NCBI RefSeq assembly: GCF_018873765.1
Contig: NC_057922.1
Span: forward strand, 9,499,563-9,563,562
Direction of reading: 5' to 3'
Length of the DNA stretch: 64,000 nt
From: Telopea speciosissima
Lineage: Eukaryota; Streptophyta; Magnoliopsida; Proteales; Proteaceae
Position numbers and translations under genes: made by a program
Part shown: piece after piece, positions 1 through 12,100 of the stretch
Layout of the letters: the number at the start of each line of letters is the position of its first letter
How positions within the stretch are numbered: position 1 is the stretch's first letter
The notes under the pieces: generated by a model
The model's database searches: none
Told to the model about the DNA's origin: nothing
Seen by the model: the letters and a program-made list of their open reading frames with translations, nothing else

Positions 1-33
1 CTCGCAGCCAAGCAACCCTGTCATTACCTGTTT

Positions 34-2655
34 TTATATAAGTTGTCTTGTACGATCAGTTGGGTCAAAGCCCTTCTGGATCATTTCATTTAACCACCTC
101 TTAGCCTCGTTGGTCCTACCATGTTTGAATAAACCATGTACTAAAATGTCGTAAGTCCAACGGTTGGGTTCATATCCTTTATCGTGTATCCTATTAAACA
201 CATCGTAGGCATAGTCCATCGTCTCATTCGTGCTTAATCTTCTCAATAACATATTGTATGTGAAGAGGTCTAGCGGAAAGCACTGTCCTATCACTTCTTC
301 CAAGTTCTCAATATTTCCATTGACTCTGATGCGACCAGAAAATGCACCAACTAGCTCGCCTAGTGTCAAACAGCCAGACAAAGATTCATCTCCTAGCACA
401 CCACCTGACCGAACCCAAGCCTCATAAAGTTCTCGACTCCTCAAAGAATGTAACAAAAGTATGTTCCCGATAAAGGAAGAAACATGACGACCAGATTTCT
501 GCAAGTCGTCAATAATCTTTACCACCATATCATAATTCTTATTTGAGCACAATGATTGAACAAGCTCCTCATAACATTGGATACTGGGAACCAATTCCTT
601 TTCCTTCATCTCCCTCAAGAGCTCTAGTGCTATATCTGGCTTGTTTGCATTACAAAGACCAGCAATCACTGTATGGTAGAACTTTCTACCAGCCTTTCTT
701 CTCTTGCATAAATCACCAAAGAAATTCAGAGCATCGGAAATCCGCTCACTCTTTAGATAACTCTGCAGCATTAGAATATCAGAACTCAAATTGGGTTTCA
801 CTCCACTTCTTACCATCATCTCAAATGCTTTCCTTGCCAGATCAGGTTTTTTAGCATGGCCAGCCCCATCAATAAAGAAGTTGTAATCCCGACTTTCGGC
901 TTCATGATGAGACAACTGCATCTCAAGCAGTTTGAGGAACTGGTTTTCAGGATTCTCTGCATCACATAGGCAACGAATAACAGATCTGTATAAACTCCTA
1001 CTTGGTGTGTGACCACTTTCTTGCATTTCAATCAAGAGTCTCTTAGCTATATCCCCCCTGCTTGATTTGTTAAAACCACTGATCAAATTAATGTAAGTTT
1101 TTCTGGTTGCAACTTTATCTAATTTGTGAAGTTCCCCGTGTATTAAGTAACCATCTTCTACCCTCTTGGCCTTGCACAGAGCTGATATAAATTTATCATA
1201 TAATGCATCATTTGGCACAACATTCTGCTCCAAGGCCACAACAAGAAGCTCCTTCATCTTATCCAACTTGCCCTCCCTGCACAAAGCATCTGCAAGAATA
1301 GAAAAGGTCTTTCTGCCAGGGAAGTAACCTTGCTCAATAGAATTCTTCAATACCCGATATGCCTCATCAACACTGCCATCCCCACAGAGGGTATTAATAA
1401 GATAATTGTAAGCCATGCTATTTGGAGAAAGACCAAATTCTTTCCTCGAATTATACAAGTCAAGTGCAACATCCACCATTCCAGCCTTACAAAAAAAACA
1501 CAAGGCTGCATTCATGGTAACCTTATCAGGTGAAATCTTTCCTTCCTTCATCTCCATCAACAAATCACATGCTTCCTCAAGCCTGTTTTCCCTCAAAAGC
1601 TTGCAAATCAAAATATTATAACGGAACAGGTCAGGAAAGTATCCTTCTGCTAACTTCATAGACCGTACGAATTCCATAGCCCCATCCACTTTCCCAGCTT
1701 GAACAAGATCTCTAACCCATACATCATAAATGTGCTTCATTGAGAACTTTCCAATTTCCTTAAACTCATCCATCAATCGACTAGCCTCCTCAAACTTATT
1801 CTGTTTACAGAGAGCATCTATAACAACGCACACCACATTTTCATTTACTGCACCCCCATTGCTGACCAGCCCACGGATGAAAGCCTCCGCCTCTTCCAAC
1901 TTCTTCTGCTTAACAAAATTCTTCACCATTATACCAGATGTTATCTCACTCTCAAAGCCTCTCATTTTGATTTGCTTCGCAACAATTTCAACCACATCAA
2001 ACAAGTTCTCCTCCACCAACGCATTCAGAAGCACGTGGTAGGCAAAAGAATCCAAATCAACCCCTACAAACCGCATTCTACCGAACAGCTGAAGGGCAAT
2101 CTCAGGCTTCCCGGCGACAGAGTATCCCATCACAAGCGTATCGTAGAATCTGACCTTGTGCATGTACCGCTGATTCGTATAGGTCTCAAGGAAATCTATC
2201 ATAATAGACATCAATTTGGCTCTGGACAAAATTTTAAAAATTGCATTGAATGTCGCTCGGGTGTGATGGTAACCAGATTGGCGGCCAGCCCAGTCAAAGA
2301 ACTTCAAACAAGATAACACGTCCTTTCCATGATTCAAAACCTTCAAAACAAATTCTTCCGAGAGTCGCAGTCCCAAGCAAGAGAGGGTGGATTCAGCAGA
2401 TCTTCGAGAGACCAAGTCATCAGCTTGAGAAGACAAGATCTCGAAAATATGATCAAGCAAGGCATCGTTTCTGCTTCTGAACCAATCCTTGAAGGATGAA
2501 GCGACCTCCTTGGTTTGCAAATCACCAGCTCTCTCAGACGCTACAGTTGCAGGCAATAATGAATGGAAACAAGCAAAGGACGAACATAAGATAAACCTCT
2601 TGTTGAGTGTGGGGCAGAGAAAAGCCCCGACGGCTATGCGTTTGAATGTCTGCAT
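34..2655 (-). CDS. P-class pentatricopeptide repeat protein, probably mitochondrial
   Basis: An uninterrupted 873-codon frame without introns, as is usual for plant PPR genes. From about residue 165 to the C-terminus it is a run of 35-residue helix-turn-helix repeats with the typical pattern of Y/F-N-x-L-I followed by A-x-x-L-x-x-E-M and G-x-x-P. The last two repeats contain FTYNMLLRRL and WTYDILVHGLF. No E, E+ or DYW tail follows, so it is P class. Known role of the family: sequence-specific binding of organelle RNA for processing, stability or splicing. The first 40 residues are rich in Arg, Ser, Phe and Leu with few acids, which suits a mitochondrial presequence. It resembles, from memory, the Arabidopsis At1g71210 type; this was not checked by search. 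The start is the first ATG of the frame at 2655 and gives the presequence. The RNA target cannot be told. Confidence 0.93.
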   Translation of the reverse strand: MQTFKRIAVGAFLCPTLNKRFILCSSFACFHSLLPATVASERAGDLQTKEVASSFKDWFRSRNDALLDHIFEILSSQADDLVSRRSAESTLSCLGLRLSEEFVLKVLNHGKDVLSCLKFFDWAGRQSGYHHTRATFNAIFKILSRAKLMSIMIDFLETYTNQRYMHKVRFYDTLVMGYSVAGKPEIALQLFGRMRFVGVDLDSFAYHVLLNALVEENLFDVVEIVAKQIKMRGFESEITSGIMVKNFVKQKKLEEAEAFIRGLVSNGGAVNENVVCVVIDALCKQNKFEEASRLMDEFKEIGKFSMKHIYDVWVRDLVQAGKVDGAMEFVRSMKLAEGYFPDLFRYNILICKLLRENRLEEACDLLMEMKEGKISPDKVTMNAALCFFCKAGMVDVALDLYNSRKEFGLSPNSMAYNYLINTLCGDGSVDEAYRVLKNSIEQGYFPGRKTFSILADALCREGKLDKMKELLVVALEQNVVPNDALYDKFISALCKAKRVEDGYLIHGELHKLDKVATRKTYINLISGFNKSSRGDIAKRLLIEMQESGHTPSRSLYRSVIRCLCDAENPENQFLKLLEMQLSHHEAESRDYNFFIDGAGHAKKPDLARKAFEMMVRSGVKPNLSSDILMLQSYLKSERISDALNFFGDLCKRRKAGRKFYHTVIAGLCNANKPDIALELLREMKEKELVPSIQCYEELVQSLCSNKNYDMVVKIIDDLQKSGRHVSSFIGNILLLHSLRSRELYEAWVRSGGVLGDESLSGCLTLGELVGAFSGRIRVNGNIENLEEVIGQCFPLDLFTYNMLLRRLSTNETMDYAYDVFNRIHDKGYEPNRWTYDILVHGLFKHGRTNEAKRWLNEMIQKGFDPTDRTRQLI

Positions 2656-3261
2656 TGTTTAGTAGAGAAAACAATATATTGAAGCTTAACCGTCATAGCA
2701 ATCCTGAAACAGGGAGAACCTCAAAAACAGTAGAACGGAAGGCATAGCCACGCAATCTAACATTGAAGATAAGCTGAACAGGGTTTAATTTGGCGAACTT
2801 CCATCTAAGCTGGCTTTTGACCTGAAGAAGAAAAAACAACCTTTGAGGTAGGTAGATAGTTCAAAGCATCAAAATCCAACTCACTCAAGCTAATAGTCAG
2901 TTCTTTAATGCCAGTCTTAACCCTAAAATTTTGGTGCATTAGATAGGGTCAGCATTCAAAGTAATTTCAAATTTTGGCTCAAATGCTCACTCCAACTCTG
3001 GTTCTCTTCCGACTTCAGAGGTTGTTCATATAAATTGACGTTGCAAGCCAAAATGGATGTCCATGAAAAAGAACAAAACAAATACCAAAGGCGAAACCAC
3101 CAGACAAAATGGTATAAGAATGCGGGTGCACAAGCAGCTTTGTTAAAAACAAATGAAGATAAAAGAAAAGAGAGAGAGGAGAGAGGTACTTCGCCAGAAA
3201 TAGCAGCAGTGCCCGACGGTAATATGGCTCTGGAGTAAAAGAATGCCGATAAGGAAATGCT
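2656..3261. other. Spacer between two divergent PPR-derived sequences
   Basis: About 600 bases upstream of the PPR start codon. It should hold the PPR promoter and 5' UTR, but I see no clear TATA box or conserved motif. Short open frames here have no recognisable protein features. An AGAG-rich stretch near 3170-3185 is low complexity. Confidence 0.4.
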
Positions 3262-3760
3262 ATGGCAACCATCAACCAGACTTCGATAGCTTTTCCTTTG
3301 CGCTAGAACCCAAAACCAAACAATCTGCATCACCACCACCGCTTCTCCGCTCTCATCTCCGCAACAACCCTCGCCCAGCTCAATCAAATCCACGCTCAGA
3401 TTCTCGTTCAGGGTTCGATCGCTCAACCTCTCTCCTCTACCCCTGACAACGCTCTCCTGTTCTTGAGAGATTATCAAGGTTCCATGAGCCGGACAGAACA
3501 CTTCAGTTGTACGAGAGGATGCGGAGAGACAATTATTCGTCAGATCTGCGTTGGGTGAAGGTTTGTAGATTCATGGGCTGGCTTTGACATTGCGGTTCGA
3601 TCAGAGTTTATGCCGCGCGCATGATGTTTGATAAAATGTTGCCCAGAGACGAGGTTACTTAGACCATTGTAACTGAAGGGCATGATTGGTTATAGTTGCT
3701 CTCGGTCAATGTTCAGTTGGTCTCAGGTCTGAGGATTGCATCGCTTATTCTTAAGGATGC
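3262..3760 (+). pseudogene. Decayed 5' end of a PLS-type PPR gene
   Basis: Starting at the ATG at 3262, the frame reads a short leader, meets a TAG at 3304-3306, then continues with ALISATTLAQLNQIHAQIL, a phrase typical of the start of PLS-subfamily PPR proteins (Q-x-x-Q-I-H-A-Q). After a frame shift it gives FHEPDRTLQLYERMRRDNY, resembling the usual 'P-x-x-x-L-x-L-Y-x-x-M' step. Near 3620-3660 another frame gives an 'A-x-x-V/M-F-D-K-M-L-P-R-D-E-V' phrase, again typical of PLS repeats. Stops and shifts show it is dead. It is divergent to the intact PPR gene but of a different subclass, so it is not a simple copy of it. The transposon at 3765 interrupts whatever followed. Confidence 0.55.
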
Positions 3761-4009
3761 CTCGGGACGCGTTTGGTTGGAGGTTTATTCGGAATCGGAT
3801 TCGACGGAATCCGGATTCCGTTATTTTTTAGGTGTTTGGTTTTGCGGAACCCAGATCCCTATTGGATTCCAATAATCCAAAAAAATCTACTTTTTAGGCT
3901 AAATTTTGGAATCCATCAGAATTCGTCTAAGGGGTGAATTCCAAATAGAATCCAGGATTCCAAACCCTCAAATAAATACGGTGGAATCTTGTGGACTCCA
4001 ATTTTATCG

Positions 4010-4260
4010 AGATTGAAACGAAGGAAGTCGATACTAGGGTTTCTCTCAGCCTCCTTGTTTCTTCTCCAAACCGAAGACGAAGTCGTCTCTGCAACTCTCG
4101 TCTTGCCATCTCGTTTCTTCTCCAAACCGAAGACGAAGGAAGTCAATACTAGGGTTTTTCTCACCCTTCTCGTTTCTTCTCCAAATCAAAGCCAAAGTTG
4201 TCTCTGCAACTCTGGTCTTGACATCTTGTTTTTTCTCCAAACCGAAGACGAAGGAAGTCG
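4010..4260. repeat. Internal tandem repeat, about 115-bp unit
   Basis: Within the transposon the phrase 'GACGAAGGAAGTC' followed by 'ATACTAGGG' and a 'TTTCTTCTCCAAACCGAAG' block recurs about every 115 bases, roughly two and a half times. The copies keep an open frame by chance. It is followed by a CT-rich low-complexity run to about 4415. Confidence 0.6.
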
Positions 4261-4685
4261 ATACGAGGGTATCTCTCTCACTCTCTCTCTTTCTCTCTTT
4301 GTTTCTCTGTCTATCGCTCTCTATCTCTATCGTTGTTTATGTCTCTCTCACATTATCTCTGTCTCTCTCTTTGTGTCTATGTATCTCCCTGCCTCTCCCT
4401 TTATCATTCTCCGATTGTAGTTAGGGTTTTTTTTTTTTTTTTTAATTTGGAATTATTTGATTGCTAACCGATTTTCTTCTCTCCAAATAATATCCAAAAT
4501 TGGTGTTGGATGGGGAGCTCAGGTATGGTAGTTCTTTATCTCACATTCATTGTCATCTTGGTCCATTCCTATCAGTCTTGAGAGCTCATTAGCCTAGAAA
4601 GCAATATACTATCAGTCTTGGAATGCCTTGTCCTCTTAGTTAGTGGTTCTATTTGTTGTTGATTAAATTCCAAACTCCACTTGAT

Positions 4686-4763
4686 GGGTCTTTAGCTCAA
4701 ATTGGTAAAGCACTTGGAACATGAGCATGTTCGAGGAATGGTGGTTCAAATCCACCAAGGTCC
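4686..4763 (+). other. tRNA-like sequence inside the transposon
   Basis: Seventy-eight bases that fold partly like a tRNA. The outer ends GGGTCTT and AAGGTCC pair with two G-T wobbles; 'TAGCTCAAATTGGTAAAGCA' resembles an A box and D arm; 'GGTGGTTCAAATCCACC' is a perfect T arm with a B-box-like loop. The anticodon arm is abnormal, with a six-pair stem and four-base loop. It is more likely a tRNA pseudogene or SINE head than a working tRNA. Confidence 0.4.
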
Positions 4764-5384
4764 TTTTTATTCAACTGGTCATAGTATAGTCAGTTATGAC
4801 ACTAATCCACATAAGAACCCAAATTTAATGGCATCTTTGAAATTTGACACAAAAATTTATATGTATGTATTTAAATTAAATGGATATGGATTTTTTACCA
4901 TATGTAGAGATCTCTTTTGTTTGAAAATGTCTGTACTATGAGTTTTGTTTTGTTGAAGTAACATAATACCACTTAGTGCTAATTTTGTAATTTTTATGGA
5001 TACATGAAAATTTGGGAAAGATTTTCTTTTGAGAATTTTAATCCAATTTTTTTATTATCTTTTTCTTTTTTTATAAAGGCATATTAAATGTATGCATATG
5101 TTCTATAACAAAACAAGATTAAAATAATTTTTTACACAAAATTCAAGTAGAATCCAACTGACAAACTCAGGGTAACCAAACAGTCTCACATATGGATTCA
5201 GAAGGATTCCACCTGATAGATCCAGGGCAACCAAACAGTTTTTCAACTGGATTCTACCTGACTGACCCAGGGTAACCAAACAGGTTTTTTATCAGAATCC
5301 AAATCCACATGAATCAGATTCTTAAGAACCTGATCCAATGTAAGAATCCGACTCCTTTGACACCTTCAACCAAACGCGTCCTCG

Positions 5385-8300
5385 AGGTGTTGGAGTAGGT
5401 TGTATTATTATTATTTTTTTATTATTTTTCAATCCTATACTCTCTAGTCCTATATCCAAACAATCATATTTTGTTTTCTTTTTTCTATCTTTTTCTAGTG
5501 GAGATTTTTTTTTTCTTGGTTGCCAAACATAAAATAGGGTTTAGGAAGGTGGGCAAAATGGTCTGATTTTAAAAGGTCTCGGTTTCAACCGTTTCAGTGA
5601 AGTAGATGTAAACTTGACATGCAATTGAATTGATTTGGTTATTGTTATATGTATAATAATTATAAAGTTATAGTTATATATATGTTTTAATTTTTTATTC
5701 CAATATATGTAAATTTGATATTGAATGGAATTTGTTACTATTATATGTCTTCTTATAATAATTGTAAGGTTCTCGTTATTATTATGTACGTTTTAATTTT
5801 TTATTCAAAAATTTTAAATATCTCTTGATTTTTTTAAATGTTTTGAGTGGAATTTGTTTTTCTTTATCATAGTTGTTTGTTTTAATCATGACTTCTTTTT
5901 TTTTTGGGGGGGGGGGAGTAAAAACCATGAATGACTACTTACTATGTATATATTTATCAATTTTAAATTGTTTAACTAAACGGTCTCAATTTTGAAACCA
6001 TAACCAAACCCTTTATTAAACGGTTTTACGGTTTTGGAAAAGGTTTGATTCGATTTCCATAAATGGGGTGATCATAGGGATGAGTAGTTGCAAGTCTCCT
6101 GCCAAGCATGGAATCAGGTATCAGATCGGTCAAATTGGATGGGCATCGATGTAGGGCGGTATCAACACCTGTCCAATCTTGGATCAGGCATTGGTATCGA
6201 ATCAAGGGTAAATCTGTTAAAAAAAAAAAGCCCAAATTTTAGCAAAAACTAGGGGTAAATCGATTGAACCAGGCCGATCCTATATCGGATCAATATCGGC
6301 ATAGACTAATACCGATACCGATATCTTTATCCTTGTTGTAGTGCTGCTGAACCTCTTCCTTATTCCTTCGGCTGCCTCTCGAGGAACTCACTAGGCATTA
6401 TCCTCCTTAGTATCTATTCGACATGCTTTTGACTTGGAGATGAATTTCTCCGAATGTACCTTCTACATGTTGAGACCCAATAAAATAATATACCAAAACC
6501 AGGGCAATGACATTAGGAGTAGAGGGGGAAGTTTTCCTTCTCTCATGAAGAACATCTCACCCACACATCTAAGGTCATTATTTTTTGTTTTAGTAAATAT
6601 TATTATTACTTCCTTTGCGAACCCCAACTAGGCAAAAGTCATAAGTGCTCATCCCCATCATATGCCTCTCTCATTACCATAACATATCAAGCCCTAGGAG
6701 TACTACTTAATTTACCAAACTAAAATTACCAGTTTCCATATATATATATATGTATGGAAATTGGTTGTTGTGTTGTGGGGTGACCATGGTGATGCAGCTT
6801 CTGATTAGGTTGCACAAATTCGGATCAGAAGAGTGATGGAAACAAGCTCAATTAAACTAAAATCTGAATTCAGCATTTTTCAGAATCGCACAAGCTTAAT
6901 AAAATGAGCACAACTTGGTCAATATAGGTCATAATGACCTGATTCTAGATCCTAATGAACAAGGAATTTCGTGGCTACAACTTTGATCAAAACCATTTCT
7001 TCAGATTCTCAATGGAAGATATCCAAAATTTTGTTATAAGTGACTATAATTGGAAAGACATAAAAGTAATTTGGATGAGGTGAAGGTCAAGTGACTTACT
7101 GAGTTACTTCTCTTCTAGGATGCAAATCAACCTTAATGGTGGTCGACAACTCTTCTAGGATGTAGGTGAAGAACAAAACTCCTGTTCTTCTAGGAATGAG
7201 ATAAACTTCTTCAAGGGTTTCAATGGTTGAACTCTAAAAGGTTCAAAATGGAAAACTCATCATGATTCTAACAAAGTACTCAAAGCAATTTCAATTCAAA
7301 ACTCAAGTTCTATTACAAATAAGATAAATAGGCCTCTTATAGGTAAAGAAAAAAGAAAACTTGAAAGTTCTTACGACATCTCAGCCATTGAATTACATGG
7401 AGTTTCAAGGGTTGAGATTACATCTTGATTTTGGAAAACTCCATAGCTTATTCTCCACTTTCTTGTTGGTTGCTCCAAGCATAAGTACTATGTTTTGATT
7501 ATTGTTTCAAGGTGTCTTGGTTATTGTTTTGAGGAGTGTTGATGCTATGTTCAACAGAAGACTCAATATGAGAAGAACTTAGCCAAATACAATTTGAAAG
7601 TGGGGGTCACATCATCAAACACTAAAAATTCCAAGAGGCATTGTAGAGATTCTCCATTAGCAAGACTTTTGTTGATCTTGGACTGGTTCTTTTTTGGTTT
7701 GGTGGTCTTGGACTTAACTTGATGGGCTTGGGCCTTGATACGGGCTGACCTCCTTAGAGGTTTTAGGTAGTCTAAGTGATCATAAATCTGATGTATCATA
7801 CATGTGTGGGCATGGCCTGCATCACATGGCCCCTGCACCTAGACGTAGAGGGGGGCAAGATGATCGACTACCCCATCCCATGAAAGGCAGATATGTTGCC
7901 ATATTGATGCTTTTGTGTGTGCTCAGGGCTAGTAAAATGAGGATGAACCACTTTAATAAGCTTATCAAAGCAGACACTGAAAATGAGCGTTTCTCTTTCA
8001 GAAAGATCACCTTGCTCTCTTAATTGTCTTGGTGTGCTGCACCCAAATCCCTCCCCTAATCCATTGGGTCGAATGCTGGATCCGGCTCCTCTACAATGAG
8101 CCTATCGACTGGAGAGTGATCAATGAGACATCCGACGGTTAGCTGGGCTGGCACACATCTCAATGCACTCGCCGGAATATGTGCCAGCTCTGAGTATCAT
8201 GGAGTCAGCTATCCATGGCAAGCATATACTAAACCCCCTTTTTTTCAATGGAAAAAATAATCCTCATATTCAGATTTTAGGATTGAGAATTTTTTACTCT

Positions 8301-9045
8301 CTTTTTTTTTTTGTCTTAGTTAGTTGGAGGTTTTATGCCGATGGCAATGCTAAAGGTGGATCCTTAAGTTAATTTTAATGTCTTTATTTCTGCTGATACG
8401 CCGAAGGTGGAAGATTATGCCTAGACGTTAAATGAGGATTGGTTACTTATATGTAACAATTAAGAAGATCCATGATTTAAGGTAATGAAAGTGAAACACG
8501 CATAGCGAAGTATACACCTCAGAGCCACCTGATAAAAGAAGCGAATTGATTAGGATTCTTCATTCTTTTGTGATTTAAGTCTTTAAGTTTGTTTGTTTGA
8601 TTTAACGTTAAGTTTGGATTATTATAGTTCACGGGTACTCTAAGTCTCTATTTCACCCCCCAAAAAGAAAAAAAACTCTCTAATGAGATTTTTAATTTAA
8701 TTTTCTTTCCCACCCAGAAATTAAGAACCGTTGCAACTATATACAATAAACACGAAGCTGCCGTGCAACGCAAGAGCAACTTCTCTGCCTTAAGCTTCTC
8801 TCTTTCTAACTTCCTCTATTTCATACATCTAAGGCTTTAAGCCTCTCTCTCTCTTTTAGGAAAGCAAATCAAACCCATATCATAAAATCTATCAAATTAG
8901 AGAATCATTATTAACTTAATTGGAATTATATATATCACAGAAAATATAAGTTATATATATTAAGAAAGGATGTATTTGAAAGAAAGAAAGGAGAGAATAT
9001 GAAAGAGAGACACAGCTAGCTGCTTATCTGGTGTCTGAAAGGATG
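5385..9045. other. Repeat-rich intergenic region, no gene recognised
   Basis: AT-rich sequence with a G-run near 5905. At 6040-6330 there is a diverged interspersed repeat rich in 'GATCGGTATCAG' variants. A possible retroelement tail lies at 7100-7840, including a basic minus-strand frame at 7563-7838 with RRSARIKAQ, whose origin I cannot tell. Nothing here supports a working gene. The last 300 bases before 9045 should include the upstream promoter of the beta-galactosidase gene; CT-rich runs occur at 8795-8860. Confidence 0.4.
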
Positions 9046-9061
9046 GATTTGATATATTATG

Positions 9062-9069
9062 TATAAATA
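9062..9069 (+). promoter_or_regulatory. TATA box of the beta-galactosidase gene
   Basis: TATAAATA lies 37 bases before the ATG at 9106. Transcription would then begin about 10-15 bases before the start codon, giving a very short leader. Placement is by motif only. Confidence 0.5.
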
Positions 9070-9105
9070 TACAAAAGGAGAGTTAAGTAGGTGGGCTAAG
9101 AGATA

Positions 9106-12100
9106 ATGGCAATAGTAATCAGATGGTGGTTGTGTTGTATTGTTTTGGTGGCGGCAGTCATCGGAGGAGCGGTAGCCGACGACGTCACCTATGATGGAAG
9201 ATCTCTCATCATCAATGGAGAACACCAGCTTCTCTTTTCTGGTTCTATTCATTATCCTCGTAGCACTCCTGAGGTAATTAATTAATACTCCATAATCTCT
9301 CTTTCTCTATAATTAACCAGGAGATCATAGAAGGAAAGGAACCACTCAATTCTCGTTTCCTTTGGGTAGGTAAGATATTGTTGAGAAGAGATCACATGTT
9401 TTTGGCACAATATATCAAAATGGCATGGTTGTCTGTGTGAACATTCAATCAATTTATTTATTTTTTAACTTTTTTTTTAAACATTTTGCTTTTATTAATT
9501 GATTGATGATGAGGGTATAATTAAATAGTTTGATTGATAGGAAGAATTATAGGTGCATGCTCTCTTTTTCATCTTCTTTGATCAGACAAACAAGAAGTAG
9601 ATGGTTCTTTTCAACCTAGGGGAGAGAGCTAGTACGTAGACCTTAAAAATGGCATAAAAAATCTTAACTTTATCACATGCTTCCTAACCTGATGATGTGC
9701 TGTGATGATATCTCAGAATTAATTATCCTAATTTTATTTTTAGATATCCGATTTCTAAGGCTGTGTTTGGTATGCATTTAGGGTTCAAACGCATTTTGAA
9801 ACAAAAAAAAATAAAAAATCAAGCTTCAAAACGTGTTCTAGACCCAAAATCTACTTCTGAGAATGTATACCAAACATAGCCTAAGATTTTAGAGTTCTTT
9901 AAAACGGCTTGTAGCTAGGGATGTAAACAGATCGAATTTGACTCGGATAGTACTATATCCGTATCCGCATCCGATTAGCTTTCGGATGGATTCGGATAGT
10001 GCTAAACGGATTCGAACACAGATACGGATCAGATATGTTATCCTTTTACATGTAAATATAACTTTTTGGATAGCCATAGCCTATCCGTATCCGCATCCGT
10101 TTAGCTTTCAAACAGATTCGGATAGTGCTAAACGGATACAAACACAGATACGAAAACGGATTTCGGCTATTCATTTACACCCCTACTTGTAGCAGCCCAA
10201 ACAGCTAAATGGGGTCAAAGGGCTCAGTGATCGCATTTCACAACAACCTGTAGAGTCTTTATCCGAAAGCCCATCTCGTCCTGACTTGATTAATTCAAAC
10301 TCTTGTGCTCTACTGCTCTATGACAGTAGGGGTTGTGTACAATTGATAACGTTTTAAATGGATCAAGATTTTTGGAATTTTAGTATTTGGAACAAAAACA
10401 GAAAATCTCCAATCTCAAATTACAAAAATTTTGTCAATTTTTCTTAAATATTCTCAAATTAATTTTTATGCAAATTTTTTCCTACTTTATACAAGTAACA
10501 TAAATACAAAAATGAAAATTTATGAATAATAAATGATAATGAGGGGGTAATAGAAGGGGAGTTGGGCTCACGTTCACGTACGTGAGCATACAAAAATGGC
10601 TCACAGTCGTCACGATGGAATCCATCCTGTGGGTCATGAGCTGGACTCATAGAAGGAATAGGGATGTTCCAAGAAGAAGCAATGTGGTGATTCCTTGGGG
10701 AGTCCACCCACGGCCTGAAAGAGTGATTAATCTTAATTGTGACTTCATAGTAGATGATTTCCCCAATCTAGGGGATTTGAAGGTCCATCTCCTAAGATTA
10801 CATTCTCTCCATATTTGTTGAAATTTGGGTATAACTTCAAACCAAATTAGGCTAACCGAGCAGAGTTATGATTCAACTCATATCCAACCTGTTTTTTTTT
10901 TTTTTACCTCTAATGGCTACCGAAGTAGAGTGAGCTATAGTACTCAATTAGCATTAATCTGTGGACTGTCTTTATTTTTGGTAGAAATCACCCATGAGAT
11001 AATGTGATGAGAAATGAAAATTTTCAGATGTGGCCATCTTTGATCGCTAAAGCCAAAGAAGGTGGAATAGACGTGATACAAACATACGTATTTTGGAACC
11101 AACACGAACCTAAACCAGGCCAGGTGAGCTACGGTAATAAAAAGAAACCTGGTTCATTCCATTCATAAATACATATGGGGTAGGTAAGAATTTAAAGGTC
11201 AAATACGTTTATGTTTATGCAGTATAATTTTGAAGGGAGATTAGATTTGGTGAGGTTCATCAAGGAAATCCAAGCACAAGGCATCTATGCAGCCCTTCGG
11301 ATCGGACCCTTCGTCGAGGCTGAATGGACTTATGGGTGCGTAACCTCGATTGATCTATCATGACTATTCCACCCCAACCCGAACACTTTGCCCGGGTGGG
11401 GTCCACCCCCTTTTATTACATGCACTAGGGAACTAGACCGGGTGGGGAATTGCAGAAGTTAATTTCCCCTTTTCTTAGGAGATGAAAATTTAGGAATTGA
11501 TCCCATAATCATGCTAAGTATTTTTGTTGGTGGTGCAGAGGACTACCGTTCTGGTTGCATGACGTTAAAGGTATTGTTTATCGATCTGATAACGAGCCCT
11601 TCAAGGTATTATTTCCCTTATCAGTCTCAGTCATTTCTCTTTTCCCTTTTGTTTCTGTCTCTAATCTTCATAGGTAATTAATTCAAATCAGTTAAGCATC
11701 AAATAATCTCACAATTTGAGTAACACAACTCTTCTCTAGATTGCTTAATTAACTGCCAAGGTAAACCCTGTTTCTGGGTCCGGTCCCCATCACAGTTCTA
11801 ACTGAACCAGACTGGCCGGTTTGGGTCCGAACCAGATTTTCAGTAAAAATCCAGTCAAAATTGGTTAAAAAGCATATAAGAACCTGCTGGTTTTCATGAC
11901 TTTAAGATAAAAAAAACAACTGGTCAATTGAACCATCTGGTTTTGAGTTGATATGTAACACTAGTTGAACCGGGCCAAACCAGAACCAAACACCCTTCAG
12001 AATCTATAACCCACTTTCCCATCTCCCTGTGTCTAACTAATAAGAAGTATCTGAACAACAGTTGTTTTGCCAAAGATGACATTTCTTTCATTTGTGCAGT

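Larger units (their letters stand above)
3765..5381. mobile_element. Non-autonomous TIR DNA transposon (1617 bp)
   Basis: The ends are a perfect 15-bp inverted repeat, GGACGCGTTTGGTTG at the left and its complement at the right. Imperfect similarity continues inward (GTTGGAGGT / GTTGAAGGT, then GGATTC blocks). The element is flanked by TCG on both sides (3762-3764 and 5382-5384), a 3-bp target duplication. Subterminal zones are full of short repeats such as GGATTCC and the phrase 'GGGTAACCAAACAG', repeated at 5170, 5230 and 5272. No transposase frame is present. A 3-bp duplication points to the PIF/Harbinger group, but the duplication is not the usual TWA, so the superfamily is uncertain. Confidence 0.7.

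Noticed and set aside
3989-4420. A 143-codon open frame with Leu/Ser-rich text
   Set aside because: It runs through a 115-bp tandem repeat and a CT-rich tract inside a transposon; the frame is a repeat artefact.
7563-7838. A basic 91-codon minus-strand frame (RRSARIKAQ)
   Set aside because: Low complexity, no recognisable domain, and surrounded by repeat-like DNA. Not enough to call a gene.
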